Positions 27,577 through 35,425 of a stretch of DNA of 35,425 nt are shown here, piece after piece. The position numbers were made by a program, and so were the translations under genes. The notes below the pieces were generated by a model that was not told the origin of the DNA, ran no database searches, and was given only the letters and a program-made list of their open reading frames with translations. Numbering within the stretch: the stretch's first letter is position 1; every line of letters begins with the position of its first letter. Where the stretch lies: the NCBI GenBank assembly GCA_945952225.1, contig CAMFHP010000093.1, positions 1 to 35,425 of the forward strand. Reading direction: 5' to 3'. The stretch comes from an uncultured Myxococcaceae bacterium (GTDB taxonomy: Bacteria > Myxococcota_A > Polyangia > Polyangiales > Ga0077539).

Positions 27577-27773
27577 CGGTCGCGCCGTCGCAGCAGCCGC
27601 GCGAGCGCCGCCCCGAGGAGCGCGAGGAGCGTGAACATCGCGAGCGTGTCGAGGCTGTCGAAGTCCCGGCCCGAGTGCGCCGCGTTGCAGGCCCGCACGC
27701 CCGTCGCCACCACGGCCACGGCCCACGCCGCGCGCTCGCCGTAGCGCTCCTCGCGCGCCTCGTCGTCGTTCAC
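27573..27773 (-). CDS. 66-aa membrane microprotein in the kdp operon
   Basis: Starts with GTG at 27773, overlapping the porin stop by 4 nt (GTGA), and ends in an ATGA overlap with kdpD. This double coupling is the main evidence that it is real. The N-terminus is charged (NDDEAREERYGERAAW), a weakly hydrophobic stretch follows, and residues about 43-61 (TLAMFTLLALLGAALARLL) form one membrane helix with a basic RRRDR tail on the cytoplasmic side. No known family. As short KdpD lacks its own membrane part, this peptide could tether or modulate it (inference). Confidence 0.75.
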   Translation of the reverse strand: MNDDEAREERYGERAAWAVAVVATGVRACNAAHSGRDFDSLDTLAMFTLLALLGAALARLLRRRDR

Positions 27774-29146
27774 AGTCGCACCATGAGGGCCGCGGTGAAG
27801 CGGTCTTCCGTGGGTTGCAGATCCGGCGACGAGCCCATCACCGCGGAGCCCGGCGCGCCCTGGTTCACCCACGTGCCCGTGCCCGTCGGCGGCGTCACCC
27901 CGCCGTGCCCCGAGAAGTACGGAACGCTCGCCGCGCGGTGGTTGTACTCCAGGCGAAAGGTCACGTTCCGCGTGGGCATCACGTCGAGCGTCGTCTGCAG
28001 GTCCCACGCGCGGAACGGATCACCCGGATTCGCCGTAAAATAAGGCGTTCCCGTGTAGGCCGTCGCGCCGTTGATCGGCGGCAGGAGCACCAGGTAGCGC
28101 CCCGGATTCGCGATCGCGCCGCCGCCCACGGTGACCCCGAGGTGGTCGCGCAGAAACCACGCCCGCGCGTAGGCCATGAAGCCCAGAAAGTACTGGTCGC
28201 CGCAGGTGACCGCCGCCGCGCCGCCCGCCACGCCCTCGCCGAACTCGCAGCCCGCGTCGAGCGTGAGCGAGGCCGCGATGCGCGTGAGCCCCGTCGCGCC
28301 GGGACGGTGGTAGAGCCGCGCCATGATGCTGTCGTCGGTGTGCACGCGGCGCCGTCCCGGCGTGCCGAGCGTGTCGCTGCCCACGTACTGATTGCCCACG
28401 ACGATGAGCGAATCCGTGGGCGCCCACCGCACCTGGAGCCCCACGCCCGGCGCCTCGTTGAACTGCCCGTAGGCCTGCCAGCCGTTGACGATCCACGGCT
28501 CGATCTTGAGGTGCTCGTTCACGTAGATCTGCACGCGCACGCCGTTGAAGAACCAGGGCGTGTTCGAGCTCACGTACGAGGGCTGGTACGTCCAGTTGTC
28601 GAAGTTGTAGTAGGCCCACAGGCCCACGTACGACATGAAGATGCCCGCCTGCACGTTGATGCCCGCGAGCGCGTCGAAGTGGTACCCGCCGTAGGCCTCG
28701 GAGATGTAGCGGTACGCGTTGTCGAGGCTCCACTGACCGCGCGCGGCGCTGGGGTCGTTGCGCGGCGTGGTCTGCGAGTAGCTGCCGAACTGGGTCATCA
28801 CCCTCGCGTGCACGCCGCGGTAGTAGAGGTCGCCGCCGAGGCCCACCTGCGTGACCTGAAACTCGCCGTGGCGGAACACCTCGCTCGATCCCGAGATGGT
28901 GTGATCCACCGGCGCCGCGAGGCTGTAGTGGTAGGGCACGTCGAGGCGCACCTCGCCCGTGAACGGACCGGCGCGCAGCACGCTCTCCGACGGTCCGTAG
29001 TTGCCCGGCGCCCAGCTCATGTCGCCGAAGGCGAAGGGGGTCACGCGGGGGTGAAAATCGGGGTTGTCCTGCGCGCGCGCGACACCCGTCGCGAGCGTGG
29101 TCAGCGCGAGCACACCGGAGCACAGCAGACACTTCATCGCGGTCAT
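27770..29146 (-). CDS. Outer-membrane porin of the kdp operon (OmpL/BBP2-like)
   Basis: 458 aa. Signal peptide MTAMKCLLCSGVLALTTLATGVARA, then a barrel rich in aromatic strands (for example YRYISEAYGGYHFDALAGINVQAG, FMSYVGLWAYYNFDNWTYQPS) and ending in FTAALMVRL. The opening VTPFAFGDMSWAPGN is typical of the 'putative beta-barrel porin-2, OmpL-like' family, members of which occur in kdp operons of other Gram-negatives. It may let K+ cross the outer membrane when K+ is scarce (inference). Start at ATG 29146; an ATG three codons later is possible. It lies 32 nt after kdpC, and its TGA overlaps the start of the 66-aa microprotein. Confidence 0.87.
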   Translation of the reverse strand: MTAMKCLLCSGVLALTTLATGVARAQDNPDFHPRVTPFAFGDMSWAPGNYGPSESVLRAGPFTGEVRLDVPYHYSLAAPVDHTISGSSEVFRHGEFQVTQVGLGGDLYYRGVHARVMTQFGSYSQTTPRNDPSAARGQWSLDNAYRYISEAYGGYHFDALAGINVQAGIFMSYVGLWAYYNFDNWTYQPSYVSSNTPWFFNGVRVQIYVNEHLKIEPWIVNGWQAYGQFNEAPGVGLQVRWAPTDSLIVVGNQYVGSDTLGTPGRRRVHTDDSIMARLYHRPGATGLTRIAASLTLDAGCEFGEGVAGGAAAVTCGDQYFLGFMAYARAWFLRDHLGVTVGGGAIANPGRYLVLLPPINGATAYTGTPYFTANPGDPFRAWDLQTTLDVMPTRNVTFRLEYNHRAASVPYFSGHGGVTPPTGTGTWVNQGAPGSAVMGSSPDLQPTEDRFTAALMVRL

Positions 29147-29178
29147 CGGAACACCATCCAGACAGGGCGCCGCGCGCG

Positions 29179-29757
29179 TCAGCGCAGGGCGTCGAGGGCG
29201 AGGTTGAGCACGAGCACGTTCACGCGGTCTTCGCCCAGGAGCCCCGCGAAGGGACGCTCCGTGTGGGCGTCGACAAGGTCGGTGATCGTGCCGACGGAGA
29301 GCCCTCGCGCGCGGGCCACGCGGGCGATCTGCACGCGCGCCGCGGCGGGGGAGATGTGCGGGTCGAGTCCGCTCGCGCTGGCCGTCACCAGGTCGACGGG
29401 AACAGCCCCCGTGACGCCCGTGGCACGCAGCGCCGCGAGGCGGGCGCGCGCGTCGTCGAGGAGCGCCGGGTGCATCGGTCCGCGGTTCGTGCCGCCCGAG
29501 ACCGTGAAGCCCGTGGCGGGGTCGACGGAGGCCGCCGAGAGCCGTCCCCAGAAGTATTCGGGATGGGCCTCGGGGTGCGCGAAGGTCTGACCGAGCAGGC
29601 GCGATCCGCGCACGGTGTCGCCCGTGCGGAGCAGCGAGCCCGTGGCGCCATCGGGCGCGAGCGCGCGGGCCGCGAGGGTGACGGCCGCGGGGTAGAGCGC
29701 GCAGCACACGACGAGCAGCGCGGCGGTGAAGAACAGCGACGGGCGAAGGAGCTTCAT
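29179..29757 (-). CDS. kdpC: KdpC, K+-transporting ATPase subunit C
   Basis: 192 aa. One transmembrane helix (about 7-31, SLFFTAALLVVCCALYPAAVTL) is followed by a periplasmic domain with the family signatures GQTFAHPEYFWGRLSA-like (QTFAHPEAHPEYFWGRLSA), SGGTNRGP, VPVDLVTASASGLDPHISPAAA and VNVLVLNLAL. KdpC stabilises the KdpFABC complex and supports K+ binding. ATG 29757 gives the normal N-terminus (MKLLRPSL); a GTG at 29769 that overlaps the kdpB stop (GTGA) is an equally coupled alternative adding four residues. Confidence 0.97.
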   Translation of the reverse strand: MKLLRPSLFFTAALLVVCCALYPAAVTLAARALAPDGATGSLLRTGDTVRGSRLLGQTFAHPEAHPEYFWGRLSAASVDPATGFTVSGGTNRGPMHPALLDDARARLAALRATGVTGAVPVDLVTASASGLDPHISPAAARVQIARVARARGLSVGTITDLVDAHTERPFAGLLGEDRVNVLVLNLALDALR

Positions 29758-29765
29758 GGCGGCAC

Positions 29766-31871
29766 TCACGCGAGGTGCAGGGCGCCCACGACGAGGTCGA
29801 GGAGCTTGATGGCGACGAAGGGCGCGGCCACGCCGCCGAGCCCATAGACGAAGAGGTTTCGACGCAGCAGCGCGCCCGCCCCGAGCGGTCGGTACGACAC
29901 CCCGCGCAGCGCGAGCGGAATGAGCGCCACGATCACCAGCGCGTTGAAGATCACCGCGGAGAGGATCGCGCTCTGCGGCGAGGTGAGGCCCATCACGTTG
30001 AGCGCCCAGAAGCGCGACGTGTGGGCGTCGCCGCGCACGGTCTGAAAGGCCGCGAGCCCCGTGAACATCGCAGGCAGGATCGAGAAGTATTTCGCCACGT
30101 CGTTCGCGACGGAGAAGGTCGTGAGCGCGCCGCGGGTCATGAGGAGCTGCTTGCCGATCTCGACGACCTCGATGAGCTTCGTGGGGTCGCTGTCGAGGTC
30201 GACCATGTTGCCGGCCTCCTTCGCGGCCTGCGTGCCGGTGTTCATCGCCACGCCCACGTCGGCGCGCGCGAGCGCCGGCGCGTCGTTGGTGCCGTCGCCC
30301 GTCATCGCGACGAGGCGCCCGCCCTCCTGCATGCGGTGGATGTACGCGAGCTTCGCCTCGGGCGTGGCTTCGGCGAGGTGGTCGTCGACGCCCGCCTCGT
30401 CGGCGATGGCCTTCGCGGTGCGCGGATTGTCGCCGGTGATCATCACCGTGCGAATGCCCATCGCGCGCAGCCGTTCGAAGCGCTCGCGCATCCCGGGCTT
30501 CACCGTGTCCTTGAGGAACACCACGCCGAGCAGTTCGCGCCCTTCGCTCACCACGAGGGGCGTTCCACCGACGGAGGCCACCTCGTCGACGAGGGCCGCG
30601 AGGTCGTCGGGCACGGGGCCTCCGAGCGCGCGCACGTGGGCCAGCACCGCGTCGCCCGCGCCCTTGCGCAGCACGCGATCGCCCGCGTCGACGCCGCTCA
30701 TGCGCGTGCGCGCCGAGAAGGGAACGAAGGTGCTCCCCGCAGGCAGCGCGGGCTCGATCCCCATGGTGCGCGCGAGGGCCACGATGCTGCGCCCCTCGGG
30801 GGTCTCGTCGGGCAGCGAGGCGAGGGCGGCCACGGCGGCGAGGCGGCGTCCGTCGACGCCCGCGACGGGGCTGAAGCGCGCGGCCTGGCGGTTGCCGAAG
30901 GTGATCGTGCCCGTCTTGTCGAGCATGAGCACGTCGATGTCGCCCGCGGCCTCGACCGCGCGGCCCGAGGTGGCGAGCACGTTGTGCTGCACGAGCCTGT
31001 CCATGCCCGCGATGCCGATGGCCGAGAGCAGCCCGCCGATCGTCGTGGGAATGAGGCACACGAGCAGCGCGACGAGCGCGTCGACGCCGAGCGTTCCGCC
31101 GAAGTAGCGCGCGAAGGGTTCGAGCGTGACCGTGGCCGCGAGGAACACCAGCGTGAGGCTCGCGAGCAGCAGCGTGAGCGCGACCTCGTTGGGCGTCTTC
31201 TGCCGCTCCGATCCCTCGACGAGCGCGATCATGCGGTCGACGAAGCCCGCGCCCGGATCCTGCGCGATCTCGATCTTCAGCCAGTCGCTCGCGACGCGCG
31301 TTCCGCCCGTGACGGCGCTGCGATCACCACCCGCCTCGCGCACCACCGGCGCGCTCTCGCCCGTGATCGCGCTCTCGTCGACGGAGGCCACGCCCTCCAC
31401 GATCTCGCCGTCCGCGGGCACGAGCTCGTCGGCCCGCACGTACACCACGTCGCCGCGCGTGAGCGCCGTGGCGTTCACCACCTCGCCCGCGCCCTCCATG
31501 GGCCCCGCGGGGAGCGGAGACGCATCGCCCGCACGACGGATGCGCCGCGCCGTCGCACTGGTGCGCATGGCCCGCAGCGACGCGGCCTGCGCGCGCCCGC
31601 GGCCCTCGGCCATGGCCTCGGCGAAGTTCGCGAAATACACCGTGAACCACAGCCACACGACGAGCTGCACGTGAAAGCCCACGTCGGTCGCGGTGCCGCG
31701 CGCGAGGTCGCGGAGAAAGAGCGCCGTGACGAGCACGCAGCCCACCTCGACGACGAACATCACCGGGTTGCGCGCCATCGCGCGGGGCGAGAGCTTGCGC
31801 GCCGCTTCGACGAGCGCGGGACGCACGATGGCCGGATCCCACAGCGAGCGAGACTTCGACGGGCGGCTCAT
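29766..31871 (-). CDS. kdpB: KdpB, P-type ATPase subunit of K+ pump
   Basis: 701 aa. P-type ATPase hallmarks are all present: TGES (170-173) in the actuator domain, D318 in [10 protein letters not shown] as the phosphorylated aspartate, KGAGDAV in the nucleotide domain, [14 protein letters not shown] and [13 protein letters not shown] in the P domain. S173 corresponds to E. coli Ser162, which is phosphorylated to switch the pump off, so the same control may exist. It energises K+ uptake through KdpA. The ATG at 31871 overlaps the kdpA stop by 4 nt (ATGA). Confidence 0.98.
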   Translation of the reverse strand: MSRPSKSRSLWDPAIVRPALVEAARKLSPRAMARNPVMFVVEVGCVLVTALFLRDLARGTATDVGFHVQLVVWLWFTVYFANFAEAMAEGRGRAQAASLRAMRTSATARRIRRAGDASPLPAGPMEGAGEVVNATALTRGDVVYVRADELVPADGEIVEGVASVDESAITGESAPVVREAGGDRSAVTGGTRVASDWLKIEIAQDPGAGFVDRMIALVEGSERQKTPNEVALTLLLASLTLVFLAATVTLEPFARYFGGTLGVDALVALLVCLIPTTIGGLLSAIGIAGMDRLVQHNVLATSGRAVEAAGDIDVLMLDKTGTITFGNRQAARFSPVAGVDGRRLAAVAALASLPDETPEGRSIVALARTMGIEPALPAGSTFVPFSARTRMSGVDAGDRVLRKGAGDAVLAHVRALGGPVPDDLAALVDEVASVGGTPLVVSEGRELLGVVFLKDTVKPGMRERFERLRAMGIRTVMITGDNPRTAKAIADEAGVDDHLAEATPEAKLAYIHRMQEGGRLVAMTGDGTNDAPALARADVGVAMNTGTQAAKEAGNMVDLDSDPTKLIEVVEIGKQLLMTRGALTTFSVANDVAKYFSILPAMFTGLAAFQTVRGDAHTSRFWALNVMGLTSPQSAILSAVIFNALVIVALIPLALRGVSYRPLGAGALLRRNLFVYGLGGVAAPFVAIKLLDLVVGALHLA

Positions 31872-33604
31872 CGCGCACCTCCCGCCGCGGTGAGCTGGAG
31901 GTGCTCCACGATCGGGCCCAGCGAGAGCGCGGGAAAGAACGTCAGCGCGCCCACCACCACGATCACGCCCACGAGCAGCGCGACGAAGAGCGGACCTTCG
32001 ACGGGGAGGCTCCCGATGCCCGGCGGCGTCTGCTTCTTGCGCGCCATCGAGCCCGCGAGCGCGAGCGCCAGCACCATCAACGGAAGGCGCCCGACGAACA
32101 TCGCGACGCCCAGCGTGAGCGAATAGAACACGGGCCGCGCGGCCGAGAACGCGGTGAGCCCCGCGAAGGCGCTGCCGTTGTTCCCCGCCGCGGAGCTGTA
32201 CGCGTAGAGCACCTCGGAGAGCCCGTGCGGATGCGCTCCCCACGGCGCGTTCACCGTCGCAGCGCCGGTGTTGAGCACGCCCGCGCGCCCCGCGTCGGTG
32301 ACCACCGCGACCGCGGCGCCCACGAGGATCGTGAACGCGGGCACGAGCACGTAGAGCGCGGCGAGTCGCACGTCGCGTCGGTCGATCTTGCGGCCCAGGT
32401 ACTCGGGCGTGCGTCCCACCATGAGGCCCGCGAGAAAGACCGCGAGCACCACGTACACGAGCGCGCCGTAGAGGCCCGAGCCCACGCCGCCGAAGACCAC
32501 CTCGCCGAGCTGGATGTTGAGCATCGGCACGAGCCCGCCGAGGGGCATGAAGCTGTCGTGCATCGCGTTGACGGCGCCGCACGACGCGTCGGTGGTGACC
32601 GTCGCGAAGAGCGACGAGGCGTCGACGCCGAAGCGCAGCTCCTTGCCTTCGAGGTTGCCCGCGGTGACATCGACCCCGAGCGCCGCAAGCAGGGGGTTGC
32701 CCTGGTGTTCGAAGTGCCCCAGCGCGCACACCCCCGCGAGCGCGAGGAGCGTCATCGCGGCGAAGACCGCGGCCCCGTGGCGGCGGTTCTTCACGTACTC
32801 GCCGAGCGTCACGCAGAGCGCCGCGGGGAGCGCGAAGATCGCGAGCATCTCGGCGAGGTTGGTGAGCGCGTCGGGGTTCTCCCACGGGTGCGCGCTGTTG
32901 GCGTTGTAGAAGCCGCCGCCGTTGGTGCCGAGCATCTTGATGGCCTCCTGCGAGGCCACGAGCCCGCGCGGAACGGACTGCACCGCGCCATCGAGCGTGC
33001 GCCACACCGCGGGCCCATCGAGCGTCTGCACCACGCCCCGCGACGCGAGGAACACCGCGAGCACCGCGCTCCCCGGCACGAGCACGAAGAGGTGCGCGCG
33101 CACGAGGTCGAGCCAGAAGTTGCCCAGCGCGTCCGTCTCGCGCCGCGAGAGTCCGCGGAGGAGCGCGATGGCCACGCAGAGCCCCACCGCGGCGGAGAAG
33201 AAGTTCTGCGACGTGAGGGCCACGGTCTGCGCGAGGTCGCCCGCCGTCGACTCGCCCGCGTAGCTCTGCCAGTCGGTGTTCGTGGCGAAGCTCGTCGCGG
33301 TGTTGAACGCGAGCCACGCGGGCACCGCACGGAGTCCCGTCGCGTGGCCCGGCAGCGCGCCCTGGAGGCGCAGCAGCGCGTACGTGGTGACGTGCGTGAC
33401 GAGCGTGAACGCGAGCGCGGCGAGGGCGTAGTCGCGCCAGGTGTGCGGTCGATCGGGGTCGACGCCGGCGAGGGTGAGCACGCGGCGCTCCCACGGGCGC
33501 AGCGGCGCCTCGAAGGTGCGCGCGAGGTGCCGCCCGAGGGGAACGGCGAGGAGCGCGAGCGCGGCGAAGAACGCCACGGTCAGCGCGAGCAGACGCGGAG
33601 ACAT
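31868..33604 (-). CDS. kdpA: KdpA, K+-channel-like subunit
   Basis: 578 aa with about ten transmembrane helices. The four selectivity-filter loops are recognisable: ATNTDWQSY (107-115), [15 protein letters not shown] (226-240), [14 protein letters not shown] (338-351) and [11 protein letters not shown] (472-482). These are the high-affinity K+-binding filters of the superfamily of K+ transporters. It forms the import path of KdpFABC. The ATG at 33604 lies 4 nt after the kdpF stop. No residue of the filter appears lost. Confidence 0.98.
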   Translation of the reverse strand: MSPRLLALTVAFFAALALLAVPLGRHLARTFEAPLRPWERRVLTLAGVDPDRPHTWRDYALAALAFTLVTHVTTYALLRLQGALPGHATGLRAVPAWLAFNTATSFATNTDWQSYAGESTAGDLAQTVALTSQNFFSAAVGLCVAIALLRGLSRRETDALGNFWLDLVRAHLFVLVPGSAVLAVFLASRGVVQTLDGPAVWRTLDGAVQSVPRGLVASQEAIKMLGTNGGGFYNANSAHPWENPDALTNLAEMLAIFALPAALCVTLGEYVKNRRHGAAVFAAMTLLALAGVCALGHFEHQGNPLLAALGVDVTAGNLEGKELRFGVDASSLFATVTTDASCGAVNAMHDSFMPLGGLVPMLNIQLGEVVFGGVGSGLYGALVYVVLAVFLAGLMVGRTPEYLGRKIDRRDVRLAALYVLVPAFTILVGAAVAVVTDAGRAGVLNTGAATVNAPWGAHPHGLSEVLYAYSSAAGNNGSAFAGLTAFSAARPVFYSLTLGVAMFVGRLPLMVLALALAGSMARKKQTPPGIGSLPVEGPLFVALLVGVIVVVGALTFFPALSLGPIVEHLQLTAAGGAR

Positions 33605-33608
33605 CGGG

Positions 33609-33698
33609 TCAGAACCTTTCGGGGCGCGCCAGCACGTAGAGCAGGTACACGGCGAGGCCCGCGCTCACGGCGAGGGCGAGCACGGTGTCGGCGCTCAC
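33609..33698 (-). CDS. kdpF: KdpF, stabilising peptide of the K+ pump
   Basis: 29 aa, a single transmembrane helix VLALAVSAGLAVYLLYVLARPERF, matching the short KdpF pattern that ends in a YxxxxPExF-like tail. It sits between KdpA and KdpB in known structures and stabilises the complex. GTG start at 33698 overlaps the stop of the 30-aa microprotein (GTGA at 33695-33698), and it ends 4 nt before kdpA. Too small for ordinary gene finding, but position and length leave little doubt. Confidence 0.93.
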   Translation of the reverse strand: MSADTVLALAVSAGLAVYLLYVLARPERF

Positions 33699-33787
33699 GG
33701 CGCCCCCATGCGGTCGAGGAGGTGAACGAAGCCCGCCGTGGCGGCGTAGAGGCCCACGGTGAGCGCGAGGAGCAGCAGGTCGGTCAT
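33695..33787 (-). CDS. 30-aa membrane microprotein, first gene of the kdp operon
   Basis: Thirty residues with one membrane helix, MTDLLLLALTVGLYAATAGF, followed by VHLLDRMGAP. The ATG at 33787 is preceded by GGGAG about 12 nt upstream, and its TGA overlaps the kdpF GTG by 4 nt. Length and pattern resemble unnamed one-helix peptides that precede kdpF in other bacteria (from memory, not checked). It may be a second KdpF-like stabiliser or a leader peptide that couples translation of kdpF and kdpA. Confidence 0.75.
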   Translation of the reverse strand: MTDLLLLALTVGLYAATAGFVHLLDRMGAP

Positions 33788-33830
33788 GGCGACGAGGGCG
33801 CTCCCTCTCCACGGCCCGTGCCGCGCGGCG

Positions 33831-33844
33831 TGAAACCGCTGAAA
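33831..33844. promoter_or_regulatory. Direct repeat TGAAA-CCGC-TGAAA upstream of kdp
   Basis: Two TGAAA copies, 9 bp apart, in the 160-bp divergent region between kdp and the amine oxidase. Response regulators of OmpR/PhoB type bind direct repeats, but at 10-11 bp spacing, and none is encoded here. It is only a weak candidate site. Confidence 0.25.
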
Positions 33845-33876
33845 TCGCGGGGGTTGCGACGGTGATCCGCGGGCGA

Positions 33877-33894
33877 TCGTGCAGCGCTGCACGA
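33877..33894. promoter_or_regulatory. Perfect 18-bp palindrome, candidate operator
   Basis: TCGTGCAGCGCTGCACGA is a perfect 18-bp palindrome about 90 bp upstream of the first kdp-operon start and 54 bp upstream of the amine oxidase start. At that position it could serve as an upstream enhancer-type site for the NtrC-like regulator, or a repressor site for either gene. No convincing sigma-54 -24/-12 or sigma-70 promoter was found around it. Confidence 0.5.
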
Positions 33895-33947
33895 CGGCCG
33901 GGAGGGCGCTTCATGCGGGGGCGCGCGATCCGGTAGGCTCCCCGGCC

Positions 33948-35285
33948 ATGCGACACGACGTGATCGTGGTGGGAGCGGGCCTCGCGGGCCTCACGACGGC
34001 GACGGCGCTGGCCGACGCGGGCCTCGACGTGCGCGTGCTCGAAGCGCGCGACCGCGTGGGCGGACGCACCTTCACGAAGGTCATCGACGGCGCCCCCATC
34101 GACCTCGGCGGCCAGTGGCTCGGCCCCACGCAGCGCCGCATGCGGGCCCTCTGCGCGCGCCTCGGCATCGCCACCTTCGCGACGCACTGCGAGGGCGCCA
34201 AGGCCCTCGACGACGGCGCCCGCGTGCGCACGTACACGGGCAAGATCCCGCGCGTGTCGGCGCTTCACCTCGCCGAGGTGGGCGTGGCGATGGCGCGGCT
34301 CGAACGCATGGCGGCGACCCTTCCGCGCGACCTCACCGACCCCGCGGCGCGCGCCTACGACGACAGCACCCTCGACCACTGGCGCGGACGGATGCTCTTC
34401 ACCGAAGGCTCGCGCCGCCTCTTCGACGTGGCCGTGCGCACGGTGTTTGGCGCCGAGCCCGCCGAGCTCTCGACGCTGTGGTTCCTCTACTACCTGCAGA
34501 CGGGCGGAGGCTTCGCGGCCCACATCGACACGCCCGGCGGCGCCCAGCAGGACCGCATCGTCGGCGGCGCCCAGCCAATCTCCGACGCCCTCGCACAGCG
34601 CCTCGGCGACCGGGTGCGTCTCTCGATGCCCGTGCGCGCGATCACCGACGAGGGATCGGTCGTGCGTGTGCACACCGACGGCGAGGTGCTCACGGCGTCG
34701 CGGGTGGTGCTGTGTGTTCCGCCTGCGACGCTGCTGCGCATTCGCATCGAGCCGGGGCTGCCCGGAGGCCGCGACCTGGCGCTCCAACGGATGCCCATGG
34801 GGGCCACGGTGAAGCTCTTCGCGCGCTACGAGACGGCCTTCTGGCGCGCGAGGGGAATGTCCGGTGAGTACGTCTCCACGCACGGCCCCGCGAGCATGGC
34901 GATCGACAACTGCGGCCCCCACGGAGAGGCGCCCGCGCTGCTGGCCTTCATCGTGGGACGCGACGCGTACGGGTGGTCACAGCGTGACGAGACGGCGCGA
35001 CGGGCGGCGGTGCTCGCGCAGCTCGCGAAGGCCTTCGGCGACGAAGCCCTGCGCCCCACCGCGGTGATCGAACAGGACTGGGCCGAGGAGCCCTGGACCC
35101 GCGGATGTCCCGTGGGCAACGCGCTCCCCAACGCGCGCGCCGCGTGGACGTCTTCGTGCGTGACCCCCGTCGGTCGACTGCACTTCGCGGGCACCGAGAC
35201 CGCCACCGAGTGGACGGGCTACATGGAAGGGGCCGTTCAATCCGGCGAGCGCGCCGCCGCCGAGGTGCGCGCTGCCCTTCGGTGA
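33948..35285 (+). CDS. Flavin-dependent amine oxidase (monoamine-oxidase-like)
   Basis: 445 aa. N-terminal FAD-binding GAGLAG (10-15 region, IVVGAGLAGLTTA) with E32 at the ribose position (VLEARDRVGGRTFT), a GGQWLGPTQ patch (54-62), and the C-terminal HFAGTETATEWTGYMEGAVQ-like segment (412-431) that also touches FAD. C387 in EPWTRGCPVG lies where the covalently flavinylated cysteine of MAO A/B sits, so the cofactor may be covalently bound (inference). It oxidises primary amines or polyamines to aldehydes with release of ammonia and peroxide; the exact substrate is unknown. The ATG at 33948 begins just before the FAD motif; no strong ribosome site. Divergent from kdp. Confidence 0.92.
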   Translation: MRHDVIVVGAGLAGLTTATALADAGLDVRVLEARDRVGGRTFTKVIDGAPIDLGGQWLGPTQRRMRALCARLGIATFATHCEGAKALDDGARVRTYTGKIPRVSALHLAEVGVAMARLERMAATLPRDLTDPAARAYDDSTLDHWRGRMLFTEGSRRLFDVAVRTVFGAEPAELSTLWFLYYLQTGGGFAAHIDTPGGAQQDRIVGGAQPISDALAQRLGDRVRLSMPVRAITDEGSVVRVHTDGEVLTASRVVLCVPPATLLRIRIEPGLPGGRDLALQRMPMGATVKLFARYETAFWRARGMSGEYVSTHGPASMAIDNCGPHGEAPALLAFIVGRDAYGWSQRDETARRAAVLAQLAKAFGDEALRPTAVIEQDWAEEPWTRGCPVGNALPNARAAWTSSCVTPVGRLHFAGTETATEWTGYMEGAVQSGERAAAEVRAALR

Positions 35286-35377
35286 TGCCCATGGTGAACG
35301 GCGCTGCGGAGACCGTGCACGGGTGTGTTTCCGATCGTGCGAACGGGCACCGCCTGCGGAGCCCCGACTCCCGGTGA

Positions 35378-35425
35378 ATGAAGAAGCTGTCTCAGAAAGA
35401 TCCCGTCGCCCGGATTTCGCGCGTG
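35378..35425 (+). CDS. Possible start of a gene running off the window
   Basis: ATG at 35378 followed by an open frame to the window end, MKKLSQKDPVARISRV. Its codons are less GC-rich than the neighbours and its start looks like a natural N-terminus, with a GGTGA just upstream. Only 16 codons are visible, so no function can be given. The DNA from 35286 to 35377 shows no other feature. Confidence 0.3.
   Translation, partial: MKKLSQKDPVARISRV

Noticed and set aside
33788-33830. Possible sigma-54 promoter for kdp (GGCACGG on the minus strand, 33816-33822)
   Set aside because: The -24 half looks good, but there is no GC at the -12 position, and the transcript start would lie almost on the start codon.
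31901-33865. 654-codon plus-strand open frame opposite kdpA
   Set aside because: kdpA is certain on the minus strand; the plus frame is charged low-complexity sequence.

Overview
This 35.4 kb window is very GC-rich and densely coded, with about 33 genes on both strands and only two gaps over 300 bp. Lipoproteins with Asp/Gly/Thr-rich linkers after the lipobox, sigma-54 regulators, OprP/OmpL-like porins and many GTG starts suggest a myxobacterium-like Gram-negative (Myxococcota, perhaps the Polyangia/Sandaracinus side). That placement is an inference from style; there is no rRNA or marker gene here. I saw no tRNA, rRNA, CRISPR, insertion sequence or prophage gene.

Left part (41-9688, mostly minus strand). 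A MoxR AAA+ ATPase, a metallopeptidase-like/VWA protein and a repeat-rich partner form a tight three-gene module (4141 to 41). Next come a cysteine-rich propeller-like lipoprotein, a 64-aa zinc ribbon, an SRPBCC protein overlapping a four-TM membrane protein, and a pair made of a YtkA/FixH-like lipoprotein and a beta-barrel.

Redox and sulfur part (9689-15730). A RegA/RegB (PrrA/PrrB) redox two-component pair diverges from the lipoprotein pair. RegB keeps both the quinone-binding GGxxNPF heptad and the redox cysteine 40 residues after the phosphorylated His. Convergent to it is a binding protein of the sulfonate/nitrate/taurine class coupled to an OprO/P-like porin, with no ABC permease or ATPase. 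A two-domain rhodanese diverges from it, followed by a PEBP-family lipoprotein.

Middle part (15776-20411). An AraC regulator, a gamma-butyrobetaine-hydroxylase-like dioxygenase and a two-TM protein lie on the minus strand. An ABC exporter on the plus strand overlaps the potassium transporter gene kup by 4 nt.

Potassium part (20408-33787). This is the most interesting region. Kup (low-affinity K+ uptake) converges, 3 nt apart, on an 11.5 kb minus-strand kdp operon. In transcription order the operon is: a 30-aa membrane microprotein, kdpF, kdpA, kdpB, kdpC, an outer-membrane porin, a 66-aa membrane microprotein, a short KdpD (sensor and Usp domains only), a degenerate-receiver protein, an NtrC/AlgB-type sigma-54 activator and a KinB-like histidine kinase. 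Most junctions are 4-nt ATGA/GTGA overlaps. No KdpE and no kinase-bearing KdpD are present, so the usual KdpDE control seems to be replaced by a four-protein cascade. The divergent upstream region carries a perfect 18-bp palindrome.

Right end. A flavin amine oxidase diverges from kdp, and a possible gene start runs off the window.
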